Shown here piece by piece: positions 22,337-30,800 of a DNA stretch of 37,314 nt (positions are counted from its first letter, which is position 1; the number at the start of each line of letters is the position of its first letter). The stretch covers positions 1 to 37,314 of the forward strand of contig JABLUY010000304.1 of NCBI GenBank assembly GCA_013306675.1, given 5' to 3'. The stretch is from Thraustochytrium sp. TN22. Its lineage: Eukaryota; Sar; Bigyra; Thraustochytrida; Thraustochytriidae. The position numbers and the translations under genes are program-made. The notes beneath the pieces were generated by a model. The model had not been told where the DNA came from and searched no databases. It was given only the letters and a program-made list of their open reading frames with translations.

Positions 22337-23275
22337 ATGTGCCGGAGCGGGGACAGCGATGGGTCGCGGCTGCTGCTGCAGGACGGTGAGAGCGTGCAGG
22401 TGGACGGGCTCGCGTACCGCGTGTCGCAAGACATGGTCAAGAAAGGCAGGCCGCCGACGCGTCAGCAAACCTTCGTCAAGGCCGCGATCCTGGGCGGCGT
22501 GCTGGCCGCAGCGGCGCGGTCGCGCTGGGTCCGACTTCTGCTCGGGGCGGGCGGCATCGCGGCGGGCGGCTCGCTTGCCGCCATGTACGCCGTGCTGCGC
22601 TGGAGCGAGTCGACCAAGTACAAGTACATGGCCGTCATGCTGCCGGCCGTCATGAAGGACGTGGACAAGTCGCTGGGCAAGATCAAGCTCGAGCTGTTCA
22701 AGTCCGCCCACGGCGATGTCTTGGACTTTGGCGCCGGCGACGGCGCCAACATGAAGAGTCTCACCGGCAACAAGGATCGCATCACGTCCGTGACGAGCCT
22801 GGAGCCGACGCCCACGCTGCGCCCGCTGATCGAGAGCCGTGCCAAGGACCTCGATCTGCCCTTTTCCGGCGTGTACCAGGGTTTCTCCTCGGACCTGCTG
22901 CGCGAGCGCGGCCCAGAGCAGTTCGACTTTATCATCGTCGGCAACGTGCTGTGCGAGGTGCCGGACCAGCGCGCTGTCGTGCGCGACCTGCACGCGCTGC
23001 TGCGGCCCAACGGAAAACTCTACTTTAGCGAACACATCGCGCACGCGCGCGGGTCCTGGACGCGTTTTTTTCAGGATGCCATCGCTGATACGTACACCAT
23101 CCTCGCCGCCGGCTGCCACTGCAACCGTGAGACGATCAACTCGCTCAACTCCGTGCCCTGGCGCCTCAACGCCTGGGAGCTCAACTTGCCGGTCCCGCTC
23201 CTCGACCGCTTCATTGTCGGTCTCTGTGTCAAGGAAGGCTCGCCCAAGGCTGACGCCGAGTCGTCCCGGCTCTGA
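22337..23275 (+). CDS. METTL7-like membrane-anchored methyltransferase
   Basis: SAM-dependent class-I methyltransferase of 312 residues. After a polar N-terminus come two hydrophobic stretches (about 48-60 and 66-86), a likely membrane hairpin or anchor. The Rossmann fold follows: motif I DVLDFGAGDGANMK (about 127-140), the acidic residue of motif II in SLEPTP (E156), motif IV FDFIIVGNVLCEVPD (about 197-210) and LRPNGKLYFSEHIA (about 222-235). The string LYFSEH followed by an aromatic-rich segment and AAGCHCNRET is the pattern of METTL7A/B (TMT1) proteins, which methylate small alkyl thiols at the ER or lipid droplets. Those are about 244 residues; this one has a longer N-terminus. The actual substrate is unknown; a UbiE-like or other small-molecule methyltransferase is the alternative. 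Confidence 0.85.
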   Translation: MCRSGDSDGSRLLLQDGESVQVDGLAYRVSQDMVKKGRPPTRQQTFVKAAILGGVLAAAARSRWVRLLLGAGGIAAGGSLAAMYAVLRWSESTKYKYMAVMLPAVMKDVDKSLGKIKLELFKSAHGDVLDFGAGDGANMKSLTGNKDRITSVTSLEPTPTLRPLIESRAKDLDLPFSGVYQGFSSDLLRERGPEQFDFIIVGNVLCEVPDQRAVVRDLHALLRPNGKLYFSEHIAHARGSWTRFFQDAIADTYTILAAGCHCNRETINSLNSVPWRLNAWELNLPVPLLDRFIVGLCVKEGSPKADAESSRL

Positions 23276-23595
23276 GGAGCTGGAGCTGGAGCTGTTGCAC
23301 TTTGAAAAGTGTCATCGGCATTCGCCGACGCCCGAGGAGGTTCGGCTGCCTGCTCGAAAGGCGCCTCGGCTGCCTGCTCGAAAGGCGCGCCTCGCCGCAT
23401 GAATTTGACCGTGAGTCCAAGGGCGAATCGCAATTTTCTTCCTATGCTTCGCAAGTCTTGCATCTCGATGCCGTATGTCCAAGGCCAGGCGGAGAAAAAA
23501 AAAGAGCCCAGGCCAAGGAGATTCTCATCATCAGTCGCAGGTCCGTTCAGCCTTGGCTTGATAGCACTGACTCCTCATGCACACGCCGCCATCGA
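23276..23595. other. Convergent 3' spacer between METTL7-like and SET1 genes
   Basis: This 320-bp convergent interval must hold both 3' untranslated regions. It contains GGAGCT units just after the methyltransferase stop, a 24-bp tandem duplication and an A-run near 23496. No gene is seen. Confidence 0.6.
23342..23389 (+). repeat. 24-bp tandem duplication
   Basis: Two adjacent 24-bp units beginning TCGGCTGCCTGCTCG differ only at the last base. The unit length is a multiple of three but the copies lie outside any supported gene. Confidence 0.92.
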
Positions 23596-26229
23596 TCAGT
23601 TCATGGTGCCGCGGCAGTTGGGCGCGCCACAGTAGCAGGGCACCTTGAGCGCGGGGTCGCGCTCGAGCGGAAACTTGTAGTCATAGGCGAGCTCCTCGCC
23701 CGGGTCGATGGGTCGTTTGGCATAGATGACGATCTTGCGCACGCCCTTGTGGTTGATGATGCTGGTGAAGCAGTTGGGGTCGCAGCTGTGGTTAATAAAT
23801 CTGGCGAGAGAGCCCCGCATGGTGGCGTCCACGACAACCTCGTCGTCGATGCGGAACATGTAGTCGGGCACACCCCGTGCCTCGTAGAACTTCTCGCGCA
23901 GGTCGGTGAGGATGGGCCGGATGAGCTCGCCCTTGTACTCGATGATGAACTCGTTGGCGGCGATGGGCTCGGCCGCGAAGACGCCCCATGCATGGATGGG
24001 GCTCTTGCCGAAGCGCAGACGCTTCTCCCGGCCGAGCGTGAGGTGCTTCGTGCTCACATCCGCGACGCCGTGGCCCACGCCGCGGAGCTGCAGGCGCCGC
24101 TTGCTGTGGTCGCCGCCGGGCGTGGCGCCTGCAAGCCCGGCGCCGGCGACAGCGCCGGCGACGCCACCCGGTGCGCCCGGCAGCCCTCCCAGGGCTGCTG
24201 CGGCGCCGTTGGCAGAGGCGAGCGCGGCCGCAGCAACAGCCGCGGTCGTGGTGCTGATGGGCGCGCCGAGCACGGCCTCGTCGCGGTCGCGACCGCGTGC
24301 GGCGGAGACTGCGTCGTCGCTGTACAGAGTGGCGATGGGGGCCAGCGGCCTGCGCATGGCGGCGGCGACGGTGCCCGGCTGTGCGGTGCTGCGGCGGTGA
24401 TCGGCCTCGGAGCGCGGGCGCACGCGCGCGCAGGTCAAGGCCGGGGTCCCGGCGGCACCGACCTGCTTGCGCACGTAGCGCGTGCCGTCCGGCGCGATGG
24501 CGCTGGCGCCGGGCCCGTCGTCGCGGGCATAGGCACCGGCACTGTACTCCACCTCGAGGTGGCCGTCGCGCTCGCCAAGGAGGCCGCCGCGCGGGCTGTG
24601 CATCACGAGGCGGCCGGAGGGCTCCGTGGCGGCCCAGACTGGCGGCGCGGCGGCTGCGTCCCCGGATGCGCCGGAGAGCGCCTCGCAGGCCATGGCGCGC
24701 ATGGTGGCCTCAAGGCGGGCCGCGCCCGCGGCGCTCCAGCGGCGGGGCGGGTGGCGATGCGGCTGCTCTCCGTGCAATGGAGGGCGCTCAGCACCCCGTC
24801 CGCGCCCTCGCTCCCGCTCCCGCTCGCGTGGGCGCGGCGGGGGCGGCGCTGCCTCGAGGAGACGCGCCATGCCGCCCGTGGTGCAGGGGAAGTGGCGGCC
24901 CGGGTCGCCGGTGAGCTCCTTGCGGCGGTCGGCCTCGCGCGCGGCGCCGCCCTTGGCGTGCGGGAGGACCTCGAGGCCGCGGCGCGGGCAGGGCGCGGGC
25001 AGAGGCGCGGCGGCCGCGAGCGCCTCAAGTTCGAGGCGCACAAAGTGGCTCTGGTTGGCGCCGCACAGGTGGCGCAGGTGGCGCAGCGAGTAGACCCACT
25101 CGCCCTTGGGCACCGGGAGGTCGTCGGCGAGGCGGTCGCCCTGCGCGAGCGGCACGTTCCAGAAGCGCCACTCGCAGAGCGTGGCGAGGCGGCGCGGCAG
25201 CAGGCGGCGGCGGTGCGCCACGGGCTCGCGCGCGTCTAGAACGAGCGTCGATGGCAGCGGCGGCACAGCCGTGGCGCGGTGCGCCGCGGCCAAATCCCCC
25301 GCGGACCCGGCCGCAGCGCCAGCCCTGGTCGGTGACGAGGTGGTGGGTGGTGGAGGCGAGGACGAGGACGAGGACGCGGAGGCCGGGGTGGCAGGCGCAT
25401 CTAAAGCGCTGCCGGACACGGCGAGGTCGGCGGGCGCGAGCCCTGCCGCCTTGTGCGCCTGGCAAAAGGCGCAGCGCCAGCCATCTGAAGGGCTGGCGCT
25501 CGGGTCGACGACACAGTCGGCATGAAAGTGCTCGCCGCAGGCAGAGCAGGCGAGCGTGGACTCGCCGGCGAAGGCCGGGTCGGCGGGCGGCAGCAGCGGC
25601 TGGCGGCACACGCAGACGAGCGGGAGCTGCTCGACCCGCTGCGCGAGGCCGGCGGCGTCGAGCGCCGCAAGGTCGAGCCAGGCGCCCCAGCGCAGGCTCT
25701 GCGAGACCGGGTCGGAGGCGCTCTCGAGGCCGCTGGGCGGCCACTCGGTGCGCGCGCTCAGCGTCGGGCTGGCCTCGCCGCAGCGGCAGCCATCAAAGTA
25801 CAGGCAGCGCGCCCAGGGCTGGCAGAGCACGCCGGCGGAGCGCACGGCCGTCGGCACGACCAGCACGGCGCGGCGGTCGAGCCAGGTCTGCCGGTACGCC
25901 TCCTTGGGGCGCGACGCCTCGCCTGCGCGGCTCGCGCCCAGCTCCGTGAGCAGCACGCCGCCGCGCACGCAGCGCCCGTACACCACGTCGAAGACCACCA
26001 GGTGCTTGGCGGCGCCCGGCCGCCACGCCTCCACCGTGCCTCGCAGCCACTGCGTCTGCAGCGCCTCCTCCGCCTCCGCGCGCCGCCGCTTGCGCTTGCG
26101 CGCCGCGTCCTCGCCGCAGCCCGCGCCATCTTGCGCGCCATCTGGCGCGCCATCCGCGCCGCGCGCCGCCAGCGCGCCGCTGCGCCCGCGCAGCAGCCGC
26201 ACCTTGACGCGCGCGCCCACGCTCTCCAT
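23596..26229 (-). CDS. SET1/trithorax-type histone H3K4 methyltransferase with PHD finger
   Basis: An 877-residue nuclear protein. Near the N-terminus (about 58-98) a Tudor-like pattern is seen, LRGTVEAWRP then HLVVFDVVYG and VLLTEL. A PHD finger (about 205-258) has the C4HC3 spacing: CVC, CSAC, HFHADC, WRCAFC. A long Ala/Gly/Arg-rich low-complexity middle follows. The C-terminal SET domain (about 740-860) begins RLRFGKSPIHAWGVFAAEPI and contains ARFINHSCDPNC and EELAYDYKFP, ending with the post-SET CYCGAPNCRGTMN that coordinates zinc. The sequence around KSPIHAWG and the terminal CRGTMN match SET1 (COMPASS), so H3K4 methylation is expected. No RRM or FYRN/FYRC was recognised. The ATG is the only sensible start. 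Assignment to the SET1/MLL group is secure; finer placement is not. Confidence 0.93.
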   Translation of the reverse strand: MESVGARVKVRLLRGRSGALAARGADGAPDGAQDGAGCGEDAARKRKRRRAEAEEALQTQWLRGTVEAWRPGAAKHLVVFDVVYGRCVRGGVLLTELGASRAGEASRPKEAYRQTWLDRRAVLVVPTAVRSAGVLCQPWARCLYFDGCRCGEASPTLSARTEWPPSGLESASDPVSQSLRWGAWLDLAALDAAGLAQRVEQLPLVCVCRQPLLPPADPAFAGESTLACSACGEHFHADCVVDPSASPSDGWRCAFCQAHKAAGLAPADLAVSGSALDAPATPASASSSSSSPPPPTTSSPTRAGAAAGSAGDLAAAHRATAVPPLPSTLVLDAREPVAHRRRLLPRRLATLCEWRFWNVPLAQGDRLADDLPVPKGEWVYSLRHLRHLCGANQSHFVRLELEALAAAAPLPAPCPRRGLEVLPHAKGGAAREADRRKELTGDPGRHFPCTTGGMARLLEAAPPPPRPRERERERGRGRGAERPPLHGEQPHRHPPRRWSAAGAARLEATMRAMACEALSGASGDAAAAPPVWAATEPSGRLVMHSPRGGLLGERDGHLEVEYSAGAYARDDGPGASAIAPDGTRYVRKQVGAAGTPALTCARVRPRSEADHRRSTAQPGTVAAAMRRPLAPIATLYSDDAVSAARGRDRDEAVLGAPISTTTAAVAAAALASANGAAAALGGLPGAPGGVAGAVAGAGLAGATPGGDHSKRRLQLRGVGHGVADVSTKHLTLGREKRLRFGKSPIHAWGVFAAEPIAANEFIIEYKGELIRPILTDLREKFYEARGVPDYMFRIDDEVVVDATMRGSLARFINHSCDPNCFTSIINHKGVRKIVIYAKRPIDPGEELAYDYKFPLERDPALKVPCYCGAPNCRGTMN

Positions 26230-26342
26230 CGCGCCGCGCCGCCGCCGCGCGCGCGCCGCCCGCGCGCGCGCCGCCGCGCTCCTCGGCGCGGTTCGGGTTT
26301 GGCGGGTAGGCCGCCCTGCTCAGGCTGCTGCTCGTCCACGAC

Positions 26343-26371
26343 GCCAACGACGCCGACGCCGACGCCGACGA
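26343..26371 (+). repeat. (GACGCC)n hexanucleotide repeat, non-coding
   Basis: About four units of the same hexamer family that encodes Asp-Ala in the HisHF and ABCC genes, here outside any supported gene and in the opposite orientation. Confidence 0.85.
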
Positions 26372-26399
26372 CGTCAAGCCGAGCCGCCACGAGGCAGCA

Positions 26400-26485
26400 A
26401 TCCTGCGCAAGGTTGGCGGCCAGGCCCATGCGAAGCGAATTTGCTGGCCGTGCGAGGAGCCCGGCTCGCCAACCTTGCGCAGGAT
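26400..26485. repeat. 19-bp perfect inverted repeat with 48-nt spacer
   Basis: The arms at 26400-26418 and 26467-26485 are perfect reverse complements over 19 bp, starting ATCCTGCGCAAGG on the left. The spacer contains a smaller possible inner stem (GGCCAG/CTGGCC). It could be a hairpin in a transcript, a cruciform or an inverted duplication; no target-site duplication or transposase was seen. Confidence 0.9.
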
Positions 26486-27667
26486 CCGAGACGAGATGGA
26501 GACGGCCGGGATGAGGAGGATGACGATGAAGGCGCTGGCGAGCTGGGATGCAGCGCAGGCGAAATGGCGGCGACGTGGGAAAGGTGGGTGCCACGGCGCG
26601 ATGCGATGCCCCTCGAAACGCCATGCGCACATGCGATGTGACACAGTTCACGCCACGCTTGTGGCTGGCGCTCGTGGCCGCCCTTGGCTCCTGTGGCACG
26701 CTCGTAGAGCTCGCTTCGTGAATTGCCCATGATGTTTCGATCTCAAGGCTCGGTCCCTTTCCACTGCTCCGCCGTTGCACGTCGCGGGTACTGCGCCACA
26801 GGCCCTTGCGAGCTTGTACACGGATGCAATGACCGTAACTTTTAAGCCCAGCCTGAGCGCGCCCGGGAAAAAGCCCATTTTAGCCGGCGTTGCGGCACGG
26901 TCCTCGAGATTGGGCGAGCACGAGATCTTTGAAAGGTCACGACTACCTGCGATCCAGGAAGCCAGGCTCCCGTCCAATGCAACCCAAGGAAGCCTGGTGT
27001 GTCTTGACATGTAGGCATGCAGGACACACCGCTGACCTCGTCGCAGCCCGTGAGAAAGACCGACCGATTGATGTAAATGCACAAACGAGGATCTGTGAGG
27101 GTGCTTGTAGGCGTGCAGGGCGCGGTCTCAGTTGAAAAGGCGCACCTGTCCTCCCACGAGAAAACCTCTGCAGGACGCGTCAGACCTCGCCCACGCTGGC
27201 CCTTGCACGCTCCTTCCTGACTCTGCAGGCACAGCATCGCCTTGAGCGAGCTCCGTCACGGCTTCTCAAGCCTCGCTCACAGGCGGATCCAAGCTGCACC
27301 GCGCGACGAACGTGCAACTGCGCGGGTCACAAGACCGCTCCTCCGCGACACCTGTCCGGCGAGCGTGCGGCGTCAACCCGAGAGCGCTTCGCTGTGCTGA
27401 GTGCTCACTGTCAGGGGTCGGCAGCCGAACACCGCCCGGGACGCAACGCCCGGACGTTGGCGCGAGTTGCAGCAGCAGTCGACGCTGTCTTGCTGTTGCT
27501 CTCCTCCCGGACGGCGGCGGCGACCACGACGGCGGCCATCGTCTCGGGCGACCAGGCGCGGGACCCCGAGCGGGCGTCCCGCGGTATCCAGGTCGGCAGA
27601 CTCGGGCGGAGAGGCGGAGCAGCAAAAGCGCAACCCCCGCGGCGTGGAGAGGACCCGGCGCCGGTGG

Positions 27668-28762
27668 ATGCGGCTGGCAAGCGGGGCGTGGCGAGCGTGG
27701 CGCGGCAAGTCGCAGCGGCGAGGCTTCGCGAGCGCGGCCAGCATGGCGCGCATGGCGGACGGCGTGCCGAGCACGATGCGCGCCGTCCAGCTGGACGACA
27801 CGGTGGCCGAGGCCAAGGGCCTGGACGCCTGCCTCAAGGACGACGTGCCGGTGCCCTCGCCGGAGGCCGGCCAGGTGCTCGTGCGCAACGAGCTGAGCGG
27901 CGTCAACTTTATTGACACCTACCTGCGTACGGGTCTGTACCCGAAGCCCAAGCCGTACGGCCTGGGCCAGGAGGGCGCCGGTGAGGTCGTGGGCATGGCG
28001 GACGACGTGGGTGACGAGGTCTGCAAGCTCGGCGACCGCGTCGTCTACCTGGGCTCGCCCTCGTACGCCGAGTACACGGCGTGCCCGGCCTCGCGCGTGT
28101 ACGCCGTGCCGGACGATGTGCCGCTGGGCGACCTCGTGGCGCTGCTCACGCAGGGCCTCACCGCGTACTACCTGGCTCGCGACACCTACGAGCTGGGCCC
28201 GGGCAAGACCTGCCTCGTGCAGGCCGCGGCCGGCGGCACGGGCCAGCTGCTGGTGCAGATCGCCAAGGCTGTCGGCGCTGAGGTCATCGGCACGTGCAGC
28301 AAGGGCAAGGTGGAGATCGCCAAGTCCGTGGGGTGCGACCTGGTGCTGCCCTACGACGAGCTCTCGCAGGAGGAGATCGTCAAGCGCGTCAAGGAGGCCT
28401 GCCCCGGCGGCGTCCACGTCGCCTACGACGGCGTTGGCAAGAGCACCTACCAGATGTCCATGGACAGCCTCCGGCCGCGCGGCCTGCTCTGCCTCTTTGG
28501 CAACGCCAGCGGCGCCGTGCCGCCCATCAACCCGCTCGACCTCACCAGCCGCGGCAGCCTCTACCTGACCCGGCCCAGCCTAATGGCCTACCTCAGCGAT
28601 CACGCCGACTTTAAGAAGCGTATGGACCAGCTCCTCGAGTGGTACAAGGATGGCAAGCTCACGGTCACCGTCCAGGACACGCTCCCGCTTGAGCAGGCGG
28701 GCCAGGCGCACCACCTCCTTGAGTCCGGCGCCACCAAGGGCAAGCTTCTGCTCTCCATTTGA
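27668..28762 (+). CDS. NADPH:quinone oxidoreductase (QorA/zeta-crystallin type), copy 1, with mitochondrial-type leader
   Basis: Zinc-free medium-chain reductase of 364 residues, expected to reduce quinones with NADPH. The catalytic fold shows SGVNFIDTYLRTGLYP, GQEGAGEVVG, the nucleotide-binding QAAAGGTGQLLVQIAKAVGA and the TCSKGK segment of QorA-type enzymes. Compared with copy 2 it has 25 extra N-terminal residues, MRLASGAWRAWRGKSQ then RRGFASAAS, rich in Arg with no acids: a strong mitochondrial presequence with an RRGF-AS type cleavage region. A second in-frame ATG at 27743 lines up with the start of copy 2, so alternative starts could give mitochondrial and cytosolic forms. It is first of three tandem copies on the same strand. 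A zeta-crystallin-like activity on alkenals is possible. Confidence 0.93.
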   Translation: MRLASGAWRAWRGKSQRRGFASAASMARMADGVPSTMRAVQLDDTVAEAKGLDACLKDDVPVPSPEAGQVLVRNELSGVNFIDTYLRTGLYPKPKPYGLGQEGAGEVVGMADDVGDEVCKLGDRVVYLGSPSYAEYTACPASRVYAVPDDVPLGDLVALLTQGLTAYYLARDTYELGPGKTCLVQAAAGGTGQLLVQIAKAVGAEVIGTCSKGKVEIAKSVGCDLVLPYDELSQEEIVKRVKEACPGGVHVAYDGVGKSTYQMSMDSLRPRGLLCLFGNASGAVPPINPLDLTSRGSLYLTRPSLMAYLSDHADFKKRMDQLLEWYKDGKLTVTVQDTLPLEQAGQAHHLLESGATKGKLLLSI

Positions 28763-28791
28763 GCAATTCTTTTTTTTTTTTTCTACGTTGA

Positions 28792-28869
28792 AGCACACGC
28801 GCGTCAAGCACGCGCACGTCAAGCATGCGCACGTCGAGCATGCGCGCGTCGAGCATGCGCGCGTCGAGC
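28792..28869 (+). repeat. 15-bp tandem repeat, about five units
   Basis: Units of the type CATGCGCGCGTCGAG repeat about five times, with CA/GC and A/G variation between copies. They lie in the probable 3' untranslated region of oxidoreductase copy 1, 30 bp past its stop. Confidence 0.9.
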
Positions 28870-29274
28870 ACAACTTTTGAGCACACGTGATCAGCATCAG
28901 AGTCGTCTTGATGCCGCCCAGACGTGCTCTCTGGCGCGCTCTAATTTACCCTTGTGCGTTCTGGCGCGATCATGCTCGATCCTGCCCTTTGTAGCACCAA
29001 GATCGGACGCGAGCTATCGAAGTTGAGCAGATTCGTGGCATTGCGCTCAGTCCAAGCACTCTCAGCGGCGCGAGCGCAAGATTGCCCGATACAGCAAGGT
29101 CAGGAAGGCCCTGGAGCGACTCAAAAAGATCTGCAGAAAGATTTCTGAAGGTGGAGTCCCGGGGCCTTCGCAGCTCACATCCAGTTGCCGGGAGGACTGG
29201 TGCGTACCGAGAGCCTGGTCCTGATCCGTCTCCGTAGGCGCAACAAGGAAGCCGAGCTTCGGTCGGAGCGGGCC

Positions 29275-29346
29275 GAGCGACCAGACGGGCTTCGGGCCGG
29301 GCGACTGTACGGGCTTCGAGATGAGCGACTGGCCGGGCTTCGGGCC
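29275..29346 (+). repeat. 24-bp tandem repeat, three units
   Basis: Three adjacent 24-bp units of the form GAGCGAC..CGGGCTTCGGGCC, diverged at several sites. The period of 24 keeps one open frame reading as an eight-residue repeat (for example LRAGRLYG), but no gene is supported around it. Confidence 0.85.
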
Positions 29347-29702
29347 GAGCTTGGCTTGACCGCGCGCTTGCGCACGACCCGCCTGCGCCCGTCCGATTGC
29401 TCCTTGTTTTCTTCAACCCACCGCGTGCGACACATACTGCCGCAAGTTCCGTCCAGCCAGCGTCGAGGGTGGTACGTACGACGGTGCAAGCGTACGACGG
29501 TGCAAGCGGGTCCAGCTCTTCCACGGCTTCGCACCGAGACGTCTGCTGGTTTCCGAGCTCCGAACCTCGCTGCGCGCCGCGAGCAGCTGCTTCCGGACAG
29601 AGCTCAGGCGTCCAGAGCGCAGGCGTCCCGGCCACATCATGCCCGGGGGCAGCAGCAGAAGCGCAACGCAGCAGACGTAGACGCAGGCGCAAAAGTAAGC
29701 TC

Positions 29703-29752
29703 GCTAGCGAGCGAGCGGATCTCGGCTAGCGAGCGAGCGGGTCTCGGCTAGC
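29703..29752 (+). repeat. 22-bp tandem duplication upstream of oxidoreductase copy 2
   Basis: Two 22-bp units beginning GCTAGCGAGCGAGCGG, one base different, plus a third GCTAGC. It ends 25 bp before the copy 2 ATG, so it lies in its 5' leader or core promoter. Confidence 0.9.
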
Positions 29753-29777
29753 ATCGCGCGGGGGCGAGATTGAGAGC

Positions 29778-30800
29778 ATGGCGACGCGCATGGCAGACGA
29801 CGTGCCAAGCACGATGCGTGCGATGCAGCTGAATGACGCGGTGGCCAAGGCAGAGGACTTGATGGCCTGCCTCAAGGACGACGTGCCGGTGCCCAAGCTG
29901 GAGGCTGGCCACGTGCTCGTGCGCAACGAGCTAAGTGGCGTCAATTTCATCGACACATACATTCGCTCGGGCCTGTACCCCAGGCCGAGACCATACGGCC
30001 TGGGCCAGGAGGGCGCCGGCGAGGTCGTGGGCATGGCTGATGACGTGAGTGGCGATGTCTGCAAGCTTGGCGACCGCGTCGTCCACCTGGGCTCGCCCTC
30101 GTACGCCGAGTACACGGCGTGCCCGGCCTCGCGCGTGTTCGTCGTGCCGGACGATGTGCCCTTGGACAAGTTCCTGGCGCTGCTCATGCAGGGCCTCACC
30201 GCATACTATCTGGCTCGCGACACCTACGAGCTGGGCCCAGGCAAGACCTGCCTCGTTCAGGCCGCGGCCGGCGGCACGGGCCAGCTGCTTGTGCAGATCG
30301 CCAAGGCCGTCGGCGCTGAGGTCATCGGCACGTGCAGCAAGGGCAAGGTGGAGATTGCCAAGTCCGTGGGGTGCGACCTGGTGCTGCCCTACGACGAGCT
30401 CTCGCAGGAGGAGATCGTCCAGCGCGTCAAGGAGGCTTGCCCCGGCGGCGTCCACGTCGCCTACGATGGCGTCGGCAAGCGCACCTACATGATGTCCATG
30501 AACTGCCTGCGGCCGCGCGGGCTGCTATGCATCTTCGGCAATGCCAGTGGCGTCGTGCCCCCCATCGACACCTTCGATCTCCAGAGTCGCGGCAGCCTCT
30601 ATCTGACGCGCACTGCCCTTCCTCACTTCCTCGGCGGCCATGCCGACTTCAAGGAGCGCGTTGATCAGCTTCTGCAGTGGTACAAGGACGGCAAGCTTGC
30701 AGTCACCGTCCAGGACACCCTCCCCCTCGAGCAGGCCGGCGAAGCGCAACGCCTCATTGAGTCCGGCGCTACCAAGGGCAAGCTCCTCCTCTCCATGTAG
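29778..30800 (+). CDS. NADPH:quinone oxidoreductase (QorA type), copy 2, probably cytosolic
   Basis: Paralogue of copy 1, 340 residues, aligned without gaps after the fifth residue. It has the same landmarks: SGVNFIDTYIRSGLYP, GLGQEGAGEVVG and QAAAGGTGQLLVQIAKAVGA. It begins MATRMADDVPSTMRA with no basic leader, so it should stay in the cytosol. The central stretch 30210-30473 differs from the matching part of copy 1 (28172-28435) at only about nine bases by hand count, while the 5' third differs much more. That points to a fairly recent duplication or later gene conversion. The role is expected to be as for copy 1; division of labour by compartment is inference. Confidence 0.93.
   Translation: MATRMADDVPSTMRAMQLNDAVAKAEDLMACLKDDVPVPKLEAGHVLVRNELSGVNFIDTYIRSGLYPRPRPYGLGQEGAGEVVGMADDVSGDVCKLGDRVVHLGSPSYAEYTACPASRVFVVPDDVPLDKFLALLMQGLTAYYLARDTYELGPGKTCLVQAAAGGTGQLLVQIAKAVGAEVIGTCSKGKVEIAKSVGCDLVLPYDELSQEEIVQRVKEACPGGVHVAYDGVGKRTYMMSMNCLRPRGLLCIFGNASGVVPPIDTFDLQSRGSLYLTRTALPHFLGGHADFKERVDQLLQWYKDGKLAVTVQDTLPLEQAGEAQRLIESGATKGKLLLSM

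Larger units (their letters stand above)
26230..27667. other. Divergent spacer between SET1 and first oxidoreductase
   Basis: This 1.44-kb stretch holds the SET1 5' leader and the promoter of the first oxidoreductase. Near SET1 it is extremely GC-rich, then a hexanucleotide repeat and a 19-bp inverted repeat occur. From about 26640 to 27300 GC falls. A short inverted repeat (GGTGTGTC at 26996-27003, GACACACC at 27023-27030) lies within it. One minus frame around 26480-26550 gives a hydrophobic stretch, LASAFIVILLIPAVSI, but no gene model could be closed around it. Confidence 0.5.
28763..29777. other. Spacer between oxidoreductase copies 1 and 2
   Basis: A 1.0-kb stretch beginning with a T-run (about 28769-28782) and a 15-bp tandem repeat just past copy 1. 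Around 29050-29170 one plus frame gives a charged helix-like peptide (containing RKIARYSKVRKALERLKKI) with no start or domain, perhaps a gene remnant. A 24-bp triplicate repeat and a 22-bp duplication lie nearer copy 2. No complete gene is supported. Confidence 0.5.

Noticed and set aside
22337-23275. Selenoprotein read-through at the TGA stop of the methyltransferase or other TGA-ending genes
   Set aside because: Sequence after the stops is repeat-like and unlike the family C-termini; the proteins already end where relatives end.
23302-25239. A 645-codon plus-strand frame opposite the SET1 gene
   Set aside because: GC-rich antisense frame without motifs; the minus-strand SET, post-SET and PHD signatures explain the stretch.
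26400-26485. Inverted repeat as a miniature transposon
   Set aside because: The arms enclose only 48 nt, no flanking target-site duplication was seen, and no second copy exists in the window.
26475-26644. A hydrophobic peptide on the minus strand near the inverted repeat as a possible membrane-protein exon
   Set aside because: No start, acceptable splice sites or stop could be combined into a gene; left as an unexplained stretch.
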